Source: Sorex araneus
Taxonomy: Eukaryota > Chordata > Mammalia > Eulipotyphla > Soricidae
Assembly: GCF_027595985.1 (NCBI RefSeq)
Contig: NC_073306.1
Coordinates: 193,581,000 to 193,644,999 of the forward strand
DNA: 64,000 bases
Direction of reading: 5' to 3'
Part shown: piece by piece, positions 24,401 through 32,619 of the stretch
How positions within the stretch are numbered: the stretch's first letter is position 1
Layout: each line of letters opens with the position of its first letter
Position numbers and translations under genes: made by a program
The notes under the pieces: model-generated
Databases searched by the model: none
What the model was told of the DNA's origin: nothing
What the model saw: only the letters and a program-made list of their open reading frames with translations

Positions 24401-27400
24401 AAGGTGCAGTATCTCTTGTGGTTTTGCACAAGTGATAATGATGCTAACGATTTGGGTATATTTAAGTTTTAATTTCATGTCATCTACCATAAAATGTATA
24501 CTTGTGATGCAACTGTAATCATGCATAGAATTTACCTGTTCCAAGCATGTGTTTCACACATGTTTAGTATAAAATAAAATAGAAAAAAATATGTTTAAAA
24601 ATTGTCAATAGTGACCCTTTCTTTATTCCATCTGTCTTCTCCAGCTGGGATGGGAGATGCATGATGGGAGAGGTCACCAAACATGATGACCTCTCAGTGT
24701 CCGTATTGCAAGTCATAATTCCCAGAAGTAGAGATAGAATATGAGGAATATTGTCTGCCATGGAAGCAGGGGGAGGGTGGGAATGAGGGGGATATACCAG
24801 GATATTGGTGGTGGGGAATGTGCGATGGTGGAGGGATGGGTGTTTGATCATTGTGTGATTGTAACCCAATGATGAAAGCTTATAAGTATCTCATGGTGAT
24901 TCAATAAAATTTTAAAAAATTATCAATAAATCTCAATTAAAAATGTTTGTGAATCAGGACCAGAATTATAGCATAGGCACTTATCTTGAATATAGACAAG
25001 CAATTTCTATTCCTGCAACCCCATATGGTCCCTGAGCACTTCAGAGTAATTCCTTAGCACAGACCTAGGAGTATCCTCTAGGCACTGCATCCTCTTGGAC
25101 TCAAAACCAAGAAATCAATTGTACCATTTATGGGACTCAAAAGACCATGTCCTGCAATGGTGAACTAACAAAAACCAGGACAAAATGGACCAGGCATTCT
25201 TTGTAGGAGTTGGTGATCTTTATTTCTCTCTCAGAATTGAGAAAGCTCTCTAAATTATATGGGAAAGTTTTACCCAGATTCAGGAGTGAGACTATGGTTC
25301 TTTCCATGAATGCACTCTGCAACTTTGCTTTATTTTTGCTTCTAAATTAAATACTCTTGATGTGATCCTGGGGGCCGCATGTGTGCAACCTCACCGCAGC
25401 TGCACAAGCATGATTCCAGAAGTCAGCTAAACTACTTTTGATACTGGTAGCTCCTTACAGAATGTCTCCAGACTGAGAACTAAGCTGCCGCCCCATGCCT
25501 GCCCAGGAGGGGAAAGGTTTTTCTCTCTCGCCTTTTCCTTGCCGGGGAGGGGGGGAAGGGCATGGCAAGAGCCATATTATGAGGACCACAGATGAGAGTT
25601 ACAAGCTTGCAGTGATACAATTTCTGGAAGAAATTTCCCTGGACTTAGTTGCTAAAATACAGAAATCCAAAACTGAGCAACCGCTATCGTGGCCGTGCAA
25701 ACTCATTTCTCTTCACAGCAGGTCTGACTCTAGTGGGGAACTCCTAACAATAATAGTGAGTTTTTTGTTCAAATATAATAGGATGTTACCAAAGTAAAGA
25801 GAAAGTAAAGTGAAATTTATCAGTTACACAGGCGGGGTGGGGGGTTGGGGATGGGAGGTATACTCTGGTTTTTTTTGGTGGTGGAATATGTGCACTGGTG
25901 AAGGAATGGTTGTTTCAGCATTGTATAACTGAGACTTAAGCCTGAAAGCATTGTTATTTTCCACATTGTGATTCAATAAAAAAAATTAAATATAATTTAA
26001 AAAATAAATTAAATGCTCTTATCATTGGAGTGAGCTTATAATATTTTTGAAGCCTATATGTCTCTACTCAACACCCCCAAGAGTCTCAAGTGTCTATATT
26101 AAAAAGCCTCCAGCAAACAAATAAATCATTATATCACTGTATCAATGTTATCTTGTTGCTCATCAATTTGCTCTAGTGGGCACCAGTAATGTTTCCATTG
26201 TGAGACTTGTTGTTACTGTTTTTGGCATATCAAATAAGCCATGAGTAGCTTGCCAGGCTCCGCCATGTGGGCGCGATATTCTTGGTAGCTTGCCAGGCTG
26301 TCCGAGAGGGGCAGTGGAATTGAACCCAGGTTGGCTGCATGCAAGGCAAACGCCCTACCTGCTGTGCTATCACTCCAGCCCAAACAAATAAATAATAATG
26401 GATATTTAAATACTTGACATGTACTTGTTAAAGTACATTAAACTTGTTTCATATTATTCTGTCTGGACTGGAGCAATAGCACAGCGGGTAGGCGTTTGCC
26501 TTGCCCACGTCTGACCCAGGTTTGATTCCTCCGTCTTTCTCAGAGAGCCTAACCAGCTACTGAGAGTATCCTGCCTGCACAGCAGAGCCTGGCAAGCTAC
26601 TCGTGGTGTATTCAATATGCCAAAAAACAGTAACATGTCTCACAATGGAGACATTACTGGTGCCAGGTTGAGCAAATTGATGAACAAGGGGGAAGACAGT
26701 GCGACAGTGGTACATATCACTCTGTAGAATGTGGTAGTACTTATGGGTCATAATGCTCTAAAATTAATGCTATATTTTAAGTCTTTTCATAATAATTGTG
26801 AGCATGACAGACATTTTATATGACATTTCATTAGTGTATAAAGCCTTTATGCACTTACGTTGATAAAAAAAAAATCTTTCCCAGATACCATGATATTTAA
26901 GAAATCTTATTACTAAGTGAAATCTTACTTACCTAGTGCTTCACTATAAAATTGATCCCATTTCTTCTCATTTAAGAACTGGCACCAAAAGTCAAAATAT
27001 AACACATGTATCATATTTTTCACTCTCTCCATGAATGTCATTTGGTCACTTAATTCTGACAAAATAACAGGCACATAGGAAGGTGGGAGTGGGAGTCCTC
27101 CAGCATACTTTTCAAATGTTGAGCCTAAAGAGCCGCGGATACTGTACACTAAAGGGGCTTTGAGTATTTCTGCTAGAAGCTCACCACAGAGTCCAACGGC
27201 ATCTGTGAAAACGACATCAAATCTTGATTCCTGTAGCTTTTTCATCAGTTCCTTGTTGAAAACTACATCTTCACAAAGCTTTTCAAAAATATCAAAATAT
27301 TCCCAAAGCGCATCTTGAAGTTTCGAATAATATGCGAAAAATGAATTTTTTGGCATATCATATGCCCATGAATTGACGACTTTCTTGAAAGCACTCTTAA

Positions 27401-27659
27401 TACCATCCTTAGAGAAAGATGTTGGGTAAATCTCAAACTTAATAGTGGATGTTTTGTTAGGATCTACAAGAATGGAAGCTGAAGATGTCAGAACAACCAC
27501 CTCATGACCTCTCTGCACGAGTTCTTCGAGGATTGTCTTCATGTTGATCCAGTGGCTGTATTCCGCAGGCCACACCAGCACTTTTCCACAACTCCCACAA
27601 CTGAAGTAACAACCCAGCTCTAGGAGCAGAAGAATTGAAACCCACTTCATAGGCATCAT
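6163..27659 (-). CDS. UGT2B: UDP-glucuronosyltransferase 2B-like, copy A
   Basis: Six coding exons on the minus strand: 27,659-26,933 (727 bp), 24,272-24,124 (149), 19,188-19,057 (132), 17,466-17,379 (88), 15,755-15,536 (220) and 6,442-6,163 (280, stop TAG). All splice sites are AG/GT and the frame is open, for a 531-residue protein (family about 528-530). The enzyme transfers glucuronic acid from UDP-glucuronate to lipophilic acceptors in the ER lumen. Visible landmarks are the signal peptide, the catalytic histidine in EYSHWIN (residue 36), the partner aspartate in FTDAVG (residue 153), the UGT signature starting [20 protein letters not shown], and a C-terminal membrane anchor with a KKEKRH tail. 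I chose the ATG at 27,659 because MMPMKW matches the family start; an upstream in-frame ATG at 27,737 would add a non-homologous leader. One oddity is FLDQ in place of FADQ next to the cofactor-binding Asp-Gln. Expression and substrate are not inferable. Confidence 0.93.
6880..7010 (-). repeat. Weak, old SINE fragment
   Basis: The plus-strand order (acagcctgtgtgctcagtgg, then gtactgggacttgaacccagg) resembles a reversed SINE head. Divergence is high. Confidence 0.4.
7526..7760 (+). repeat. Full-length RTE-tailed SINE
   Basis: The element runs from gggctggaatgattgtgcag to the (gatacagt)n tail. It is flanked by a perfect 11 bp duplication, atatatgtaat (7,515-7,525 and 7,761-7,771). The head has the pol III promoter layout but has lost part of the usual tRNA-like segment (gttggatgcgttcgattcc). 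Confidence 0.93.
7772..9357. other. Copy A intron 5, AT-rich, no gene
   Basis: No open frame here has homology. The part around 8,300-8,380 (attctggcatattttatgtt) aligns with intron 5 of copy B (37,710-37,760), so it is ancestral intron shared by the duplicates. Confidence 0.6.
9371..9552 (-). repeat. Full-length A-tailed SINE
   Basis: It reads as T-rich tail, gctttttgggtcacacccga, and finally gctatcgctccagcccc. A perfect 13 bp duplication, tcttcaatttctt, flanks it (9,358-9,370 and 9,553-9,565), showing L1-type insertion. Confidence 0.95.
9636..14470 (+). mobile_element. L1 LINE copy 1, defective
   Basis: The layout is a GC-richer 5'UTR (9,636 to about 10,200), ORF1 remnants (about 10,300-11,140), ORF2 remnants from [17 protein letters not shown] at 11,186 to about 14,020, and a 3'UTR with a G-run, ending in gtgattcattaaaaaata. 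ORF2 contains endonuclease and reverse transcriptase segments, but many stops break it. The RT active-site motif at about 13,303-13,317 reads FADV instead of FADD. About 1 kb is missing at about 13,580 relative to copy 2. The element cannot move on its own. It lies in intron 5 of UGT2B copy A, antisense to the gene. Confidence 0.92.
14619..14814 (-). repeat. Young full-length A-tailed SINE
   Basis: It is nearly consensus (gctttttgggtcacacccag through gctatcgctccggcccc), with a long T-run tail. A perfect 15 bp duplication, acacttaatctttta, flanks it (14,604-14,618 and 14,815-14,829). Confidence 0.96.
14899..15521 (+). mobile_element. 623 bp composite RTE-tailed retroposon next to exon 5
   Basis: A GC-rich 5' half (ctgcccccgagccaggctat to agagtgacaatg) is joined to the SINE middle (gagatcccagcaacctatgg). 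A longer piece of RTE 3' sequence follows (ggctacactaacatgcgaca), and the element ends with the gatacagtgatacagtgat tail. A 12 bp duplication flanks it: attttgatactc (14,887-14,898) and attgtgatactc (15,522-15,533). Copy B has a single uninterrupted attgtgatactc here. A second copy of the same family lies at 31,132-31,674. It has no coding capacity and was presumably mobilised by RTE. Confidence 0.88.
15536..15755 (-). CDS. UGT2B: UGT2B copy A, exon 5
   Basis: It is 220 bp and holds the UGT signature [19 protein letters not shown], followed by the cofactor-binding DQPDNIAHM. Its donor gtgagtatc is followed within 14 bp by a 623 bp retroposon. It differs from copy B exon 5 at only about eight positions; one double change turns FADQ into FLDQ. 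Confidence 0.95.
16280..16390 (-). repeat. Diverged A-type SINE fragment
   Basis: It shows gtttttgggacacaccaagt, then gggatcactcctggcagtgc, then agccacatgcaagaca. Confidence 0.7.
16506..16625. repeat. (TTCC)n microsatellite
   Basis: About 120 bp of near-perfect TTCC tetranucleotide repeat lie in intron 4 of copy A. The serine/proline/phenylalanine/leucine-repeat open frames over it are artefacts of the repeat. Confidence 0.97.
16655..16815 (-). repeat. Diverged A-type SINE
   Basis: It shows ttggaccatacctggcagct, ggtaccatatagagttctggg and gtgtgaaaggcaagtaccct in reverse SINE order. Confidence 0.7.
17379..17466 (-). CDS. UGT2B: UGT2B copy A, exon 4
   Basis: It is 88 bp and encodes [20 protein letters not shown] then KWIPQNDLL, the WIPQ cofactor-site segment typical of UGTs. 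It ends in phase 1 with a split glycine codon. The donor is gtaagatt. Confidence 0.95.
17467..19056. other. Copy A intron 3, no gene
   Basis: AT-rich intron. Patches such as gccagatattgtaggtgtat (near 18,400) align with intron 3 of copy B (near 47,390), as expected for a whole-gene duplication. No repeat of the families above was recognised in it. Confidence 0.6.
19057..19188 (-). CDS. UGT2B: UGT2B copy A, exon 3
   Basis: It is exactly 132 bp (44 codons), starts [20 protein letters not shown] and ends IPQK. It carries the first strand and phosphate-binding [15 protein letters not shown] stretch of the UDP-glucuronate domain. The acceptor is cttcacag and the donor is gttagaa. Confidence 0.95.
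19241..19345 (+). repeat. Old SINE fragment
   Basis: The sequence gggccagagttgtggttcag through ttcaaacccggcaacaaaca resembles a decayed SINE head in intron 2 of copy A. Confidence 0.5.
19346..20580. other. Copy A intron 2, partly shared with copy B
   Basis: The sequence from about 19,500 to 19,870 aligns with intron 2 of copy B (about 48,380-48,790). Both carry gtgcccNNgacc..cttctacc-like text followed by cctcac and an exon-less AT-rich tract. A decayed SINE may end at about 20,100. No gene was seen. Confidence 0.45.
20581..21896 (-). mobile_element. RTE-type LINE remnant (3' half)
   Basis: Read on the minus strand it carries non-LTR reverse transcriptase motifs in order: [34 protein letters not shown], the active-site RFADDIVL (FADD codons at 21,418-21,407), [20 protein letters not shown] and [14 protein letters not shown]. 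These are hallmarks of the RTE clade, which includes BovB-like elements. Stops and frameshifts break the frame, so it is dead. Its 3' end is a (gatacaagtg)n tandem tail rather than poly-A, preceded by ctcgagcaaatcaacaggatg on the minus strand. It lies in intron 2 of copy A, in the same orientation as the gene. Confidence 0.85.
21897..22216 (+). repeat. Probable solo LTR abutting the RTE LINE
   Basis: It has a promoter-like cctatataaactgcttgcac (near 22,050), then ggttggggtcgctatcaaga and an R/U5-like gataaaactcctttgcac to gtgacccaaaaacctgggtt. It interrupts the RTE sequence on its left. The ends and a target-site duplication are not clear, so the boundaries are approximate. Confidence 0.5.
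22217..22974. other. Copy A intron 2, unclassified
   Basis: A 128-residue open frame beginning at 22,742 on the plus strand has no recognisable domain. The tract resembles the corresponding intron of copy B (about 49,800-50,400) in content but could not be aligned confidently by eye. Confidence 0.35.
22975..23110 (-). repeat. Diverged A-type SINE
   Basis: The stretch tggggttttgtgtcaaccca, then gtggtgttcagggttgtatt, then tacttgggggaccatgatta is a decayed reversed SINE. Confidence 0.55.
23706..23945 (-). repeat. RTE-tailed SINE
   Basis: It reads (tagcactg)n tail, gatttgctcgagcgggcacc, atctccattgtgagacttgt, ggcatatcaaatatgccacg and gagagggacggaggaatc, and ends caaggcaaataccctacc. It lacks a clean head end and a clear target-site duplication. 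Confidence 0.9.
24124..24272 (-). CDS. UGT2B: UGT2B copy A, exon 2
   Basis: It is 149 bp, flanked by ccttcag and gtaagcc, and opens with the second part of a split glycine codon followed by [20 protein letters not shown]. It is nearly identical to copies B and C over [11 protein letters not shown]. Confidence 0.95.
24611..24914 (+). repeat. 5'-truncated L1 3'UTR insertion
   Basis: This is the L1 3' end (gcaagtcataattcccagaa to gtgattcaataaaa). It is flanked by aaaaattgtcaata (24,597-24,610) and aaaaattatcaata (24,915-24,928), 14 bp with one mismatch. The homologous intron of copy C (about 690-720) lacks it. Confidence 0.88.
25359..26004 (+). mobile_element. 646 bp non-autonomous retroposon with L1 tail
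   Basis: A GC-rich 5' part (gggggccgcatgtgtgcaac to gctgccgccccatgcctgcc) of no recognised origin is followed by an L1 3' end (gtggtggaatatgtgcactg to gtgattcaataaaaaaaatt). A 16 bp duplication with one mismatch flanks it: taaattaaatactctt (25,343-25,358) and taaattaaatgctctt (26,005-26,020). It has no long open frame, so it must use L1 proteins. It lies in intron 1 of copy A. Confidence 0.8.
26127..26381 (-). repeat. Full-length RTE-tailed SINE
   Basis: It is a complete reversed element from the tail (tatcactgtatcaatgttat) to the head (gctatcactccagccc). A perfect 12 bp duplication, aaacaaataaat, flanks it (26,115-26,126 and 26,382-26,393). Confidence 0.94.
26464..26713 (+). repeat. Full-length RTE-tailed SINE
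   Basis: The sequence ggactggagcaatagcacag to gaagacagtgcgacagtgg is flanked by catattattctgt and catatcactctgt, 13 bp with two mismatches. It sits within about 240 bp of copy A exon 1. Confidence 0.9.
26933..27659 (-). CDS. UGT2B: UGT2B copy A, exon 1
   Basis: This exon encodes the signal peptide and the N-terminal acceptor-binding domain, about residues 1-242. The donor is CACTAG|gtaagtaag. It differs from copy B exon 1 mainly over residues 60-140, as expected of the region that sets substrate preference. From the second Met it is one codon longer than the 721 bp exon 1 of copy B. Confidence 0.95.
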
Positions 27660-27744
27660 GGAAGAAACTGAGATATTTTTTTGAATACTACTATTTTCTG
27701 TTTCGTTTGCTTGTATTTCTCTCCCAGTATAAATCAATAGGAAA

Positions 27745-27799
27745 GTTAAAATACAACTTAAGGAAGTTAAAATGCAACTTAAGGAAATTAAAATCCAAC
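27745..27799 (-). promoter_or_regulatory. Three 21 bp tandem copies upstream of copy A
   Basis: On the plus strand three units, gttaaaatacaacttaagga, gttaaaatgcaacttaagga and attaaaatccaacttttgtc, follow each other with a 21 bp period, 86-140 bp upstream of the copy A start codon. Each unit overlaps the place where copy C carries its HNF1-like palindrome, and keeps an HNF1-like half site (TTTTAAC on the minus strand). A role in expression is inference. Confidence 0.5.
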
Positions 27800-28076
27800 T
27801 TTTGTCAAAAGCAAATATATAGTCAGCACATTTCAGCTTAGTACAAACTCAAAACCTAGCTTACCCTTCTTGTGAGCAAATGTATTCAATATCTGAAGAT
27901 TAAGAATACTTTCATCAAGTTTTGAGGTAACAACCATGTGCAAACCCCTGATATTGCATCATATATTTCATAAGTCTGTCAAGGATACTGGTACTGAAAG
28001 ATGACACTGTAAATATATATGTATAGATATTGACACATATATATAAATTAAATTAAAATAATTAAGAATTATTTTA

Positions 28077-28261
28077 GGGGCTGGAGTGATAGCACAGCAG
28101 GTAGGGTGTTTGCCTTGCTCGCGGCCGACCTGAGTTCCATTCCAACATCCCATATGGTCCCCTGAGCACAGCCAGCAGTGATTCCTGAGTGCAAAGTCAG
28201 GAGTAACCCCTGAGCATCGCCAGGTGTGACTCAAAAAGCAAAAAATAAAATAAAATAAAAT
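28077..28261 (+). repeat. Full-length A-tailed SINE
   Basis: It runs from ggggctggagtgatagcaca to gactcaaaaagcaaaaaata with a (taaaa)n tail. A 10 bp duplication, aattatttta, flanks it (28,067-28,076 and 28,262-28,271). Confidence 0.95.
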
Positions 28262-28282
28262 AATTATTTTATTTATTTATTT

Positions 28283-28400
28283 TGATTGGCAGGGGAGGTT
28301 CATACCTAGCAGTACTTAAGGGTTATTTCTGACTCTGCCCTTTAGGGTCACTCCTGGTGGTGATCAGCAGTTCACAACCAGATCAGCCACATGCAATGTA
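28283..28400 (-). repeat. Diverged A-type SINE
   Basis: It shows gaggttcatacctagcagta, then gggtcactcctggtggtgat, then gatcagccacatgcaatg. Confidence 0.65.
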
Positions 28401-28740
28401 CATATATATATATATACACATATATGAGCATACATATTTATAAACAAATACAATGAACTCCAAGAAAAGAAAAATTATTATCTTTCTTTAAAACATGAAT
28501 AGGAGTTTCTAGCTGATAGAACCAATACAAGAAATACATATACTGGATGATGTAACTAGAAGTGGATTTTTTTAAAAATCAAGGGAAAAGATAATGTCCA
28601 ATAAAATAAATTATTAGATTATAATGCTAGCTGAAGTTATCATAGGATTTAGTATGTAGAACTTATTTAGTACCAGGTTTCTGTTAGAGGCATATTGTTT
28701 CTTCTTTATGCTACCATTATATTATAATATATTGTATTAT

Positions 28741-28812
28741 ATTGTATTGTAATACAATATAATACAATACATTTATATTATATTAGGAGTACAGTATTGT
28801 ACTCCTAATACA
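28741..28812. repeat. AT-rich inverted repeats
   Basis: Two near-perfect palindromes lie side by side: atattgtattgtaatacaatat and, at 28,782-28,809, a 12 bp arm attaggagtaca with its complement tgtactcctaat around a 4-base loop. The right arm is followed by a second direct copy of cagtattgtactcctaat. Confidence 0.8.
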
Positions 28813-29006
28813 GTATTGTACTCCTAATATGATATAAATATTTACACCTTTGTGACTAATAGGTTAGATATGAGGATGAGCAGGTAAATAATAAATTGCA
28901 TCGATGCAGACTGTGATAATAAAGTTTAAAGGAATAGTCAGAGGGCAGGAATATACACACATCTTTGAGTCCCCATGAATGAGTTATTTATGCAACTCAC
29001 TTTTGC

Positions 29007-29050
29007 ACACACACACACACACATACTCTCTCTCACACACACAAATACAC
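29007..29050. repeat. (CA)n microsatellite
   Basis: CA dinucleotides interrupted by ctctct, about 44 bp. Confidence 0.9.
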
Positions 29051-29539
29051 AAAATAGATGAGATTATATGCAAAAAAGAGAAACTTTAAGAAACTTTAAT
29101 ACAGAATCACTTCTGGCAAAGCTTTCTCTTCAGGCTTTAAGATACACCAGAGCACTAAGATGCTTATTTACAAGACATTTTAAAGTGGCAAACCATGTTT
29201 ATCTTTACTGGCAATCTTGTGGTTCACCTTCGCATGGTCATTGGTTACTCTGTGCAGCTGAGAGTCTTTTCATTTTTTGTGTCATTGTGAAAACGTTTAT
29301 GGATTTACTCAAAAGGATCCATCTGAAATGGATTTATCTCAAATGACTATCCTAGATTCTATCTTCTTTGTAATTAGTATTAAAAATGTTTTCTAGATTT
29401 CATACTAGATGGTCAGATGTAAATGGTGAGCTTCCATTAAGTTCCCATTTCGCTGACCATTTCTATCTTTGTATATGAGAGAAATAAGAATGTATGATTA
29501 CATAAGAGCATACATTGCAGATCAGAGAGATCAAGCAGT
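29051..29539. other. Intergenic, no gene seen
   Basis: A 92-codon open frame at 29,068-29,346 has no recognisable motif and lies between repeats in the copy A to copy B spacer. Confidence 0.4.
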
Positions 29540-29670
29540 AGGTTAAGTAAGGTAAGGTGCTTATCTTGCACACATCAGACAGGGGTTTGACTCCACCCTC
29601 CCCTTATATAGCCCCATCAAGTCCCACCCAAAGTGGTCCCTGAGCATATGGCCATTGTAAAACCCTAAGG
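29540..29670 (+). repeat. Old SINE
   Basis: The order gatcaagcagtaggttaagt, then ttatcttgcacacatcagac, then gtggtccctgagcatatgg is that of a diverged SINE. Confidence 0.5.
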
Positions 29671-30011
29671 AACAAAAACATATATTGCTCCATTTCCAAT
29701 AGTCAAAAATGGAAATATCCAAGCTGTTTGTGAATGGTAAGTGAATAATAAAACTAGCTGATCATAATGTATAACACTTTTTTATTTTTACACTAAAAGA
29801 CTGCTTGAAGAAAAAGAAAAGACCAGATATCAACTAAAGATGCTAATTGCAAAAGATGATTTATTTTATATGACTGTGCTTCTATAAAAACATATTGTGA
29901 TTTATAGAAACAGAAGATTGATTCAGACTTCCTAGTATGGGTACAATAGGAAGCAACATACTTAAATACTTTAATTTTATTAATTTTATTATATGTAACC
30001 ATATTTAATAT

Positions 30012-30172
30012 GAATATTTGCTCAAGCGGGCACCAGTAATTTCTCCATTGTGAGACATGTTGCTACTGTTTTTGGCAGATCGAATACGCCACGGGTAGCT
30101 TGCCGTGCTCTGCTATGTGTGCAGGATACTCTTGGTAGCTTGCTGGGCTCTTTGAGAGGGACTATGAGTATA
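30012..30172 (-). repeat. RTE-tailed SINE, both ends missing
   Basis: Starts ttgctcaagcgggcaccagt without the tandem tail and ends gggctctttgagaggga without the tRNA head. Confidence 0.85.
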
Positions 30173-30619
30173 GGATTTCATATAGAAAATTCATATTGAA
30201 TATTGGATCCTATGAATATAGGATTTTTAATTTGTAGTCCTTATTTATTTCCATCTATAGATTATATAATATAGTTTAAGTGTCCTTTAAATTATCTATG
30301 AAACATTTTCATTTGTTTGCATAGAAAATTGTGGAATATAATTATTCTCATTACCAATGCTGTAAAATTCCCTATGAAAGAATGCAATATATTAGCTTGG
30401 GGAAAAGTTGTTTTGAAGACTTAAAATTAGTTAAAGCATACTAAAGATTTCATCCTTTATTTGCTTTTAGGTTTTGGGGCCACATGCTGCCTTGATTGCT
30501 GTAGTATTTCTCTGGCCCCTGATATACTATGCTTTTAAAAGGAATATGAAGCTTATACTAGATATAAAAAATCTATATATTTAAAATTTTCGATATGCAT
30601 GAAGAATAATTAATGACCA

Positions 30620-30827
30620 CTGTCTCACTGTCATTGTTGTCCCATTGTTCATTGATTTGCTCCAGCGGGCACCAGTAACATCTCCATTGTGAGACTTGTT
30701 GTTACTATTTTGGCAGATCGAATACACCATGGATAGCTTGCCAGGCTCTCTGAGAGGGACAAAGGAATCAAACCGGGTTGGCCACATGCAAGCAAACACC
30801 CTACCTACTGTGCTATCGATCCAGTCC
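30620..30827 (-). repeat. RTE-tailed SINE with internal deletion
   Basis: It is flanked by the 12 bp duplication aattaatgacca (30,608-30,619 and 30,828-30,839). Compared with other copies it has lost about 45 bp between the two internal agcttgccaggctct-like repeats. Confidence 0.92.
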
Positions 30828-31131
30828 AATTAATGACCATATTAATGACCATATTCAAATAATTAAGAAAATATGTACATGACACTATTTCCAAGACTAG
30901 TCTAACACCTGCTTCCTTGGCTTTGTTACTGCCTTTTCTTTAGAAGGGAGGTCACCTTAGGGCTCTCATAGTGGTGGATGAACTCATTTATTCTCCTGAG
31001 TTTGAAAAGATATTGTTTTGAGTTAGCCTAAGATTGGATGAACTTCAGGATGTCGTTAATACATAATATGAGAATTGGGTTGATAGACAATATAAGGCAT
31101 TCAATGATTGTAGATGTTATTATTTTACATT

Positions 31132-31674
31132 CACAATCACAATCACAATATCCCATTAATCACTCATTTCTCAGGCGGGCTCAGTAACATCTCATTTCAT
31201 CCTTTCCCTGAGATCTTAGAAGTCTATTTCGACTCAGCCCTCCTAACAATGTTGCACTGGGGGCTCTTCAGGGTCAGGGGAATGAGATCCAGCTTGTTAC
31301 TGGATTTTGCATATGAATACACCATGGGAAGCTTGCAAGGCTGTCCCATGTGGGCAGGAAACTCTCACAAGATTGCCAGTTTCTCCTAGAGGGGGAAATA
31401 GGCTAAAGATATCACTTCTGGGAGCTTGCTTTTAAGTCTCTTTCTGGATGTTGGCCATTGATGGGATTACACACACCTGGGTTCCTCTACCGGTACCTTC
31501 ATGCCGGAGTCCTGTCTGAACGTGTAGAGAGGAGCCTCCAGCATGGTTGTAGCTAGGTTCCGGTGGTCTTCAGCCGCCGGGAGCTCTGCTCAGGGTGGGG
31601 AGGGAAGCTGGAACCCATCCTCTCCGAGGGACACCGGGGAAGACAGCCAGGCATGCGGGCAAGAGACTCCCTTT
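31132..31674 (-). mobile_element. Composite RTE-tailed retroposon, second copy
   Basis: Its reverse complement parallels the 14,899 element: aggctgtcttccccggtgtc, ttccctccccaccctgagca, ggaacctagctacaaccatg and gtagaggaacccaggtgtgt. It then carries the SINE middle, the same cattcccctgaccctgaa block seen at 1,520, and a (tgattg)n tail. The duplication ttttacatt flanks it (31,123-31,131 and 31,675-31,683). Confidence 0.82.
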
Positions 31675-31999
31675 TTTTACATTAATGCATGAATTTTTAT
31701 TTTACATATCATACATCATTTATGTATAAAAATCCTTCAGATCTCAGGGAATGAGATATTTGAGAACATTAGAGAGATAAATGAAGAATATTGTGTGATT
31801 TAGGAGTTTAAAAATGAATTTGAAATTGCTAGCTAACAGTATTAAAGTGACCATTCTGTATAAGAGAAATCTGGGCAGAATGAGAGAGTAGAGATGGTGC
31901 ACTAAAATACATTTACTTTTCAGTGTTATTCTGCTTCTGAACTGGAGTGAGGGTGTAATTCCTGACTGAGAGACCAAACTGGGCCTCCTCCAGATATTT

Positions 32000-32262
32000 G
32001 CAATTGATCAATCTTATGTGTAGGTACTGGTCAAAATATGTAAATAACTTTCAAAATCCAACAGCAACAAAAATACAAGCTACCTATTCAAAAGTCGCAA
32101 GTGGCTAGAAGAGATATTTGCTCAAAGAAGACAGAGATGCTCCCATAGCAAGTGTGAAAAAAAGTTGAATGCTACTTATTATTACAGAAATTCAAACCAA
32201 ACCACAATGATATATCACCACATAGCAATGAGAACAGGTTAGAATAAAAAGACCAAAATAGG
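32000..32262 (+). repeat. L1 ORF2 fragment
   Basis: The stretch aatatttgctcaaagaagac, then gaatgctacttattatta, then aaaccacaatgatatatcac is typical L1 ORF2 3' sequence. The ERV LTR begins directly after it. Confidence 0.6.
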
Positions 32263-32619
32263 TGATCCTGGGTGTCCCGTCACGCAGGACTTGGAAGAGG
32301 GTGCGAGAGTGAAAAGGAGACAGATGCAAGGAGAAAGAGACAGACACAGACAGACACAAGAATGGGAGCAAGCTCCAACTTTATTTCTCCTAAGCTAGTA
32401 TTTTATAATTGATTATATGAGGAAGTGGGCAGAATGGGAGAATAGCAAAGAATGCAAACGTTAAACAAAACTGGATGTGGGCCCTGGTGGCAGTTTCCCT
32501 GGGCATTGTTCTGCAAACTTTCCCAAGAAGTGGTTGTTCCTGGTTACAGGTCAGTTTGTACTGACATATTGGTGCCCAGGCATGGGTTTCTGGCTGTTCC
32601 CAGGCATTGGTTCCCGGCA
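32263..32619 (-). repeat. ERV 3' LTR (357 bp)
   Basis: The minus strand starts TGCCGGGAACCAATG right after a polypurine tract (32,620-32,640, aaaaagggaggaga) and ends gggacacccaggatca, so it has TG...CA ends. An AATAAA signal sits at 32,385-32,380, with a T/C-rich stretch after it as in R-U5. No partner LTR is in the window. Confidence 0.85.
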
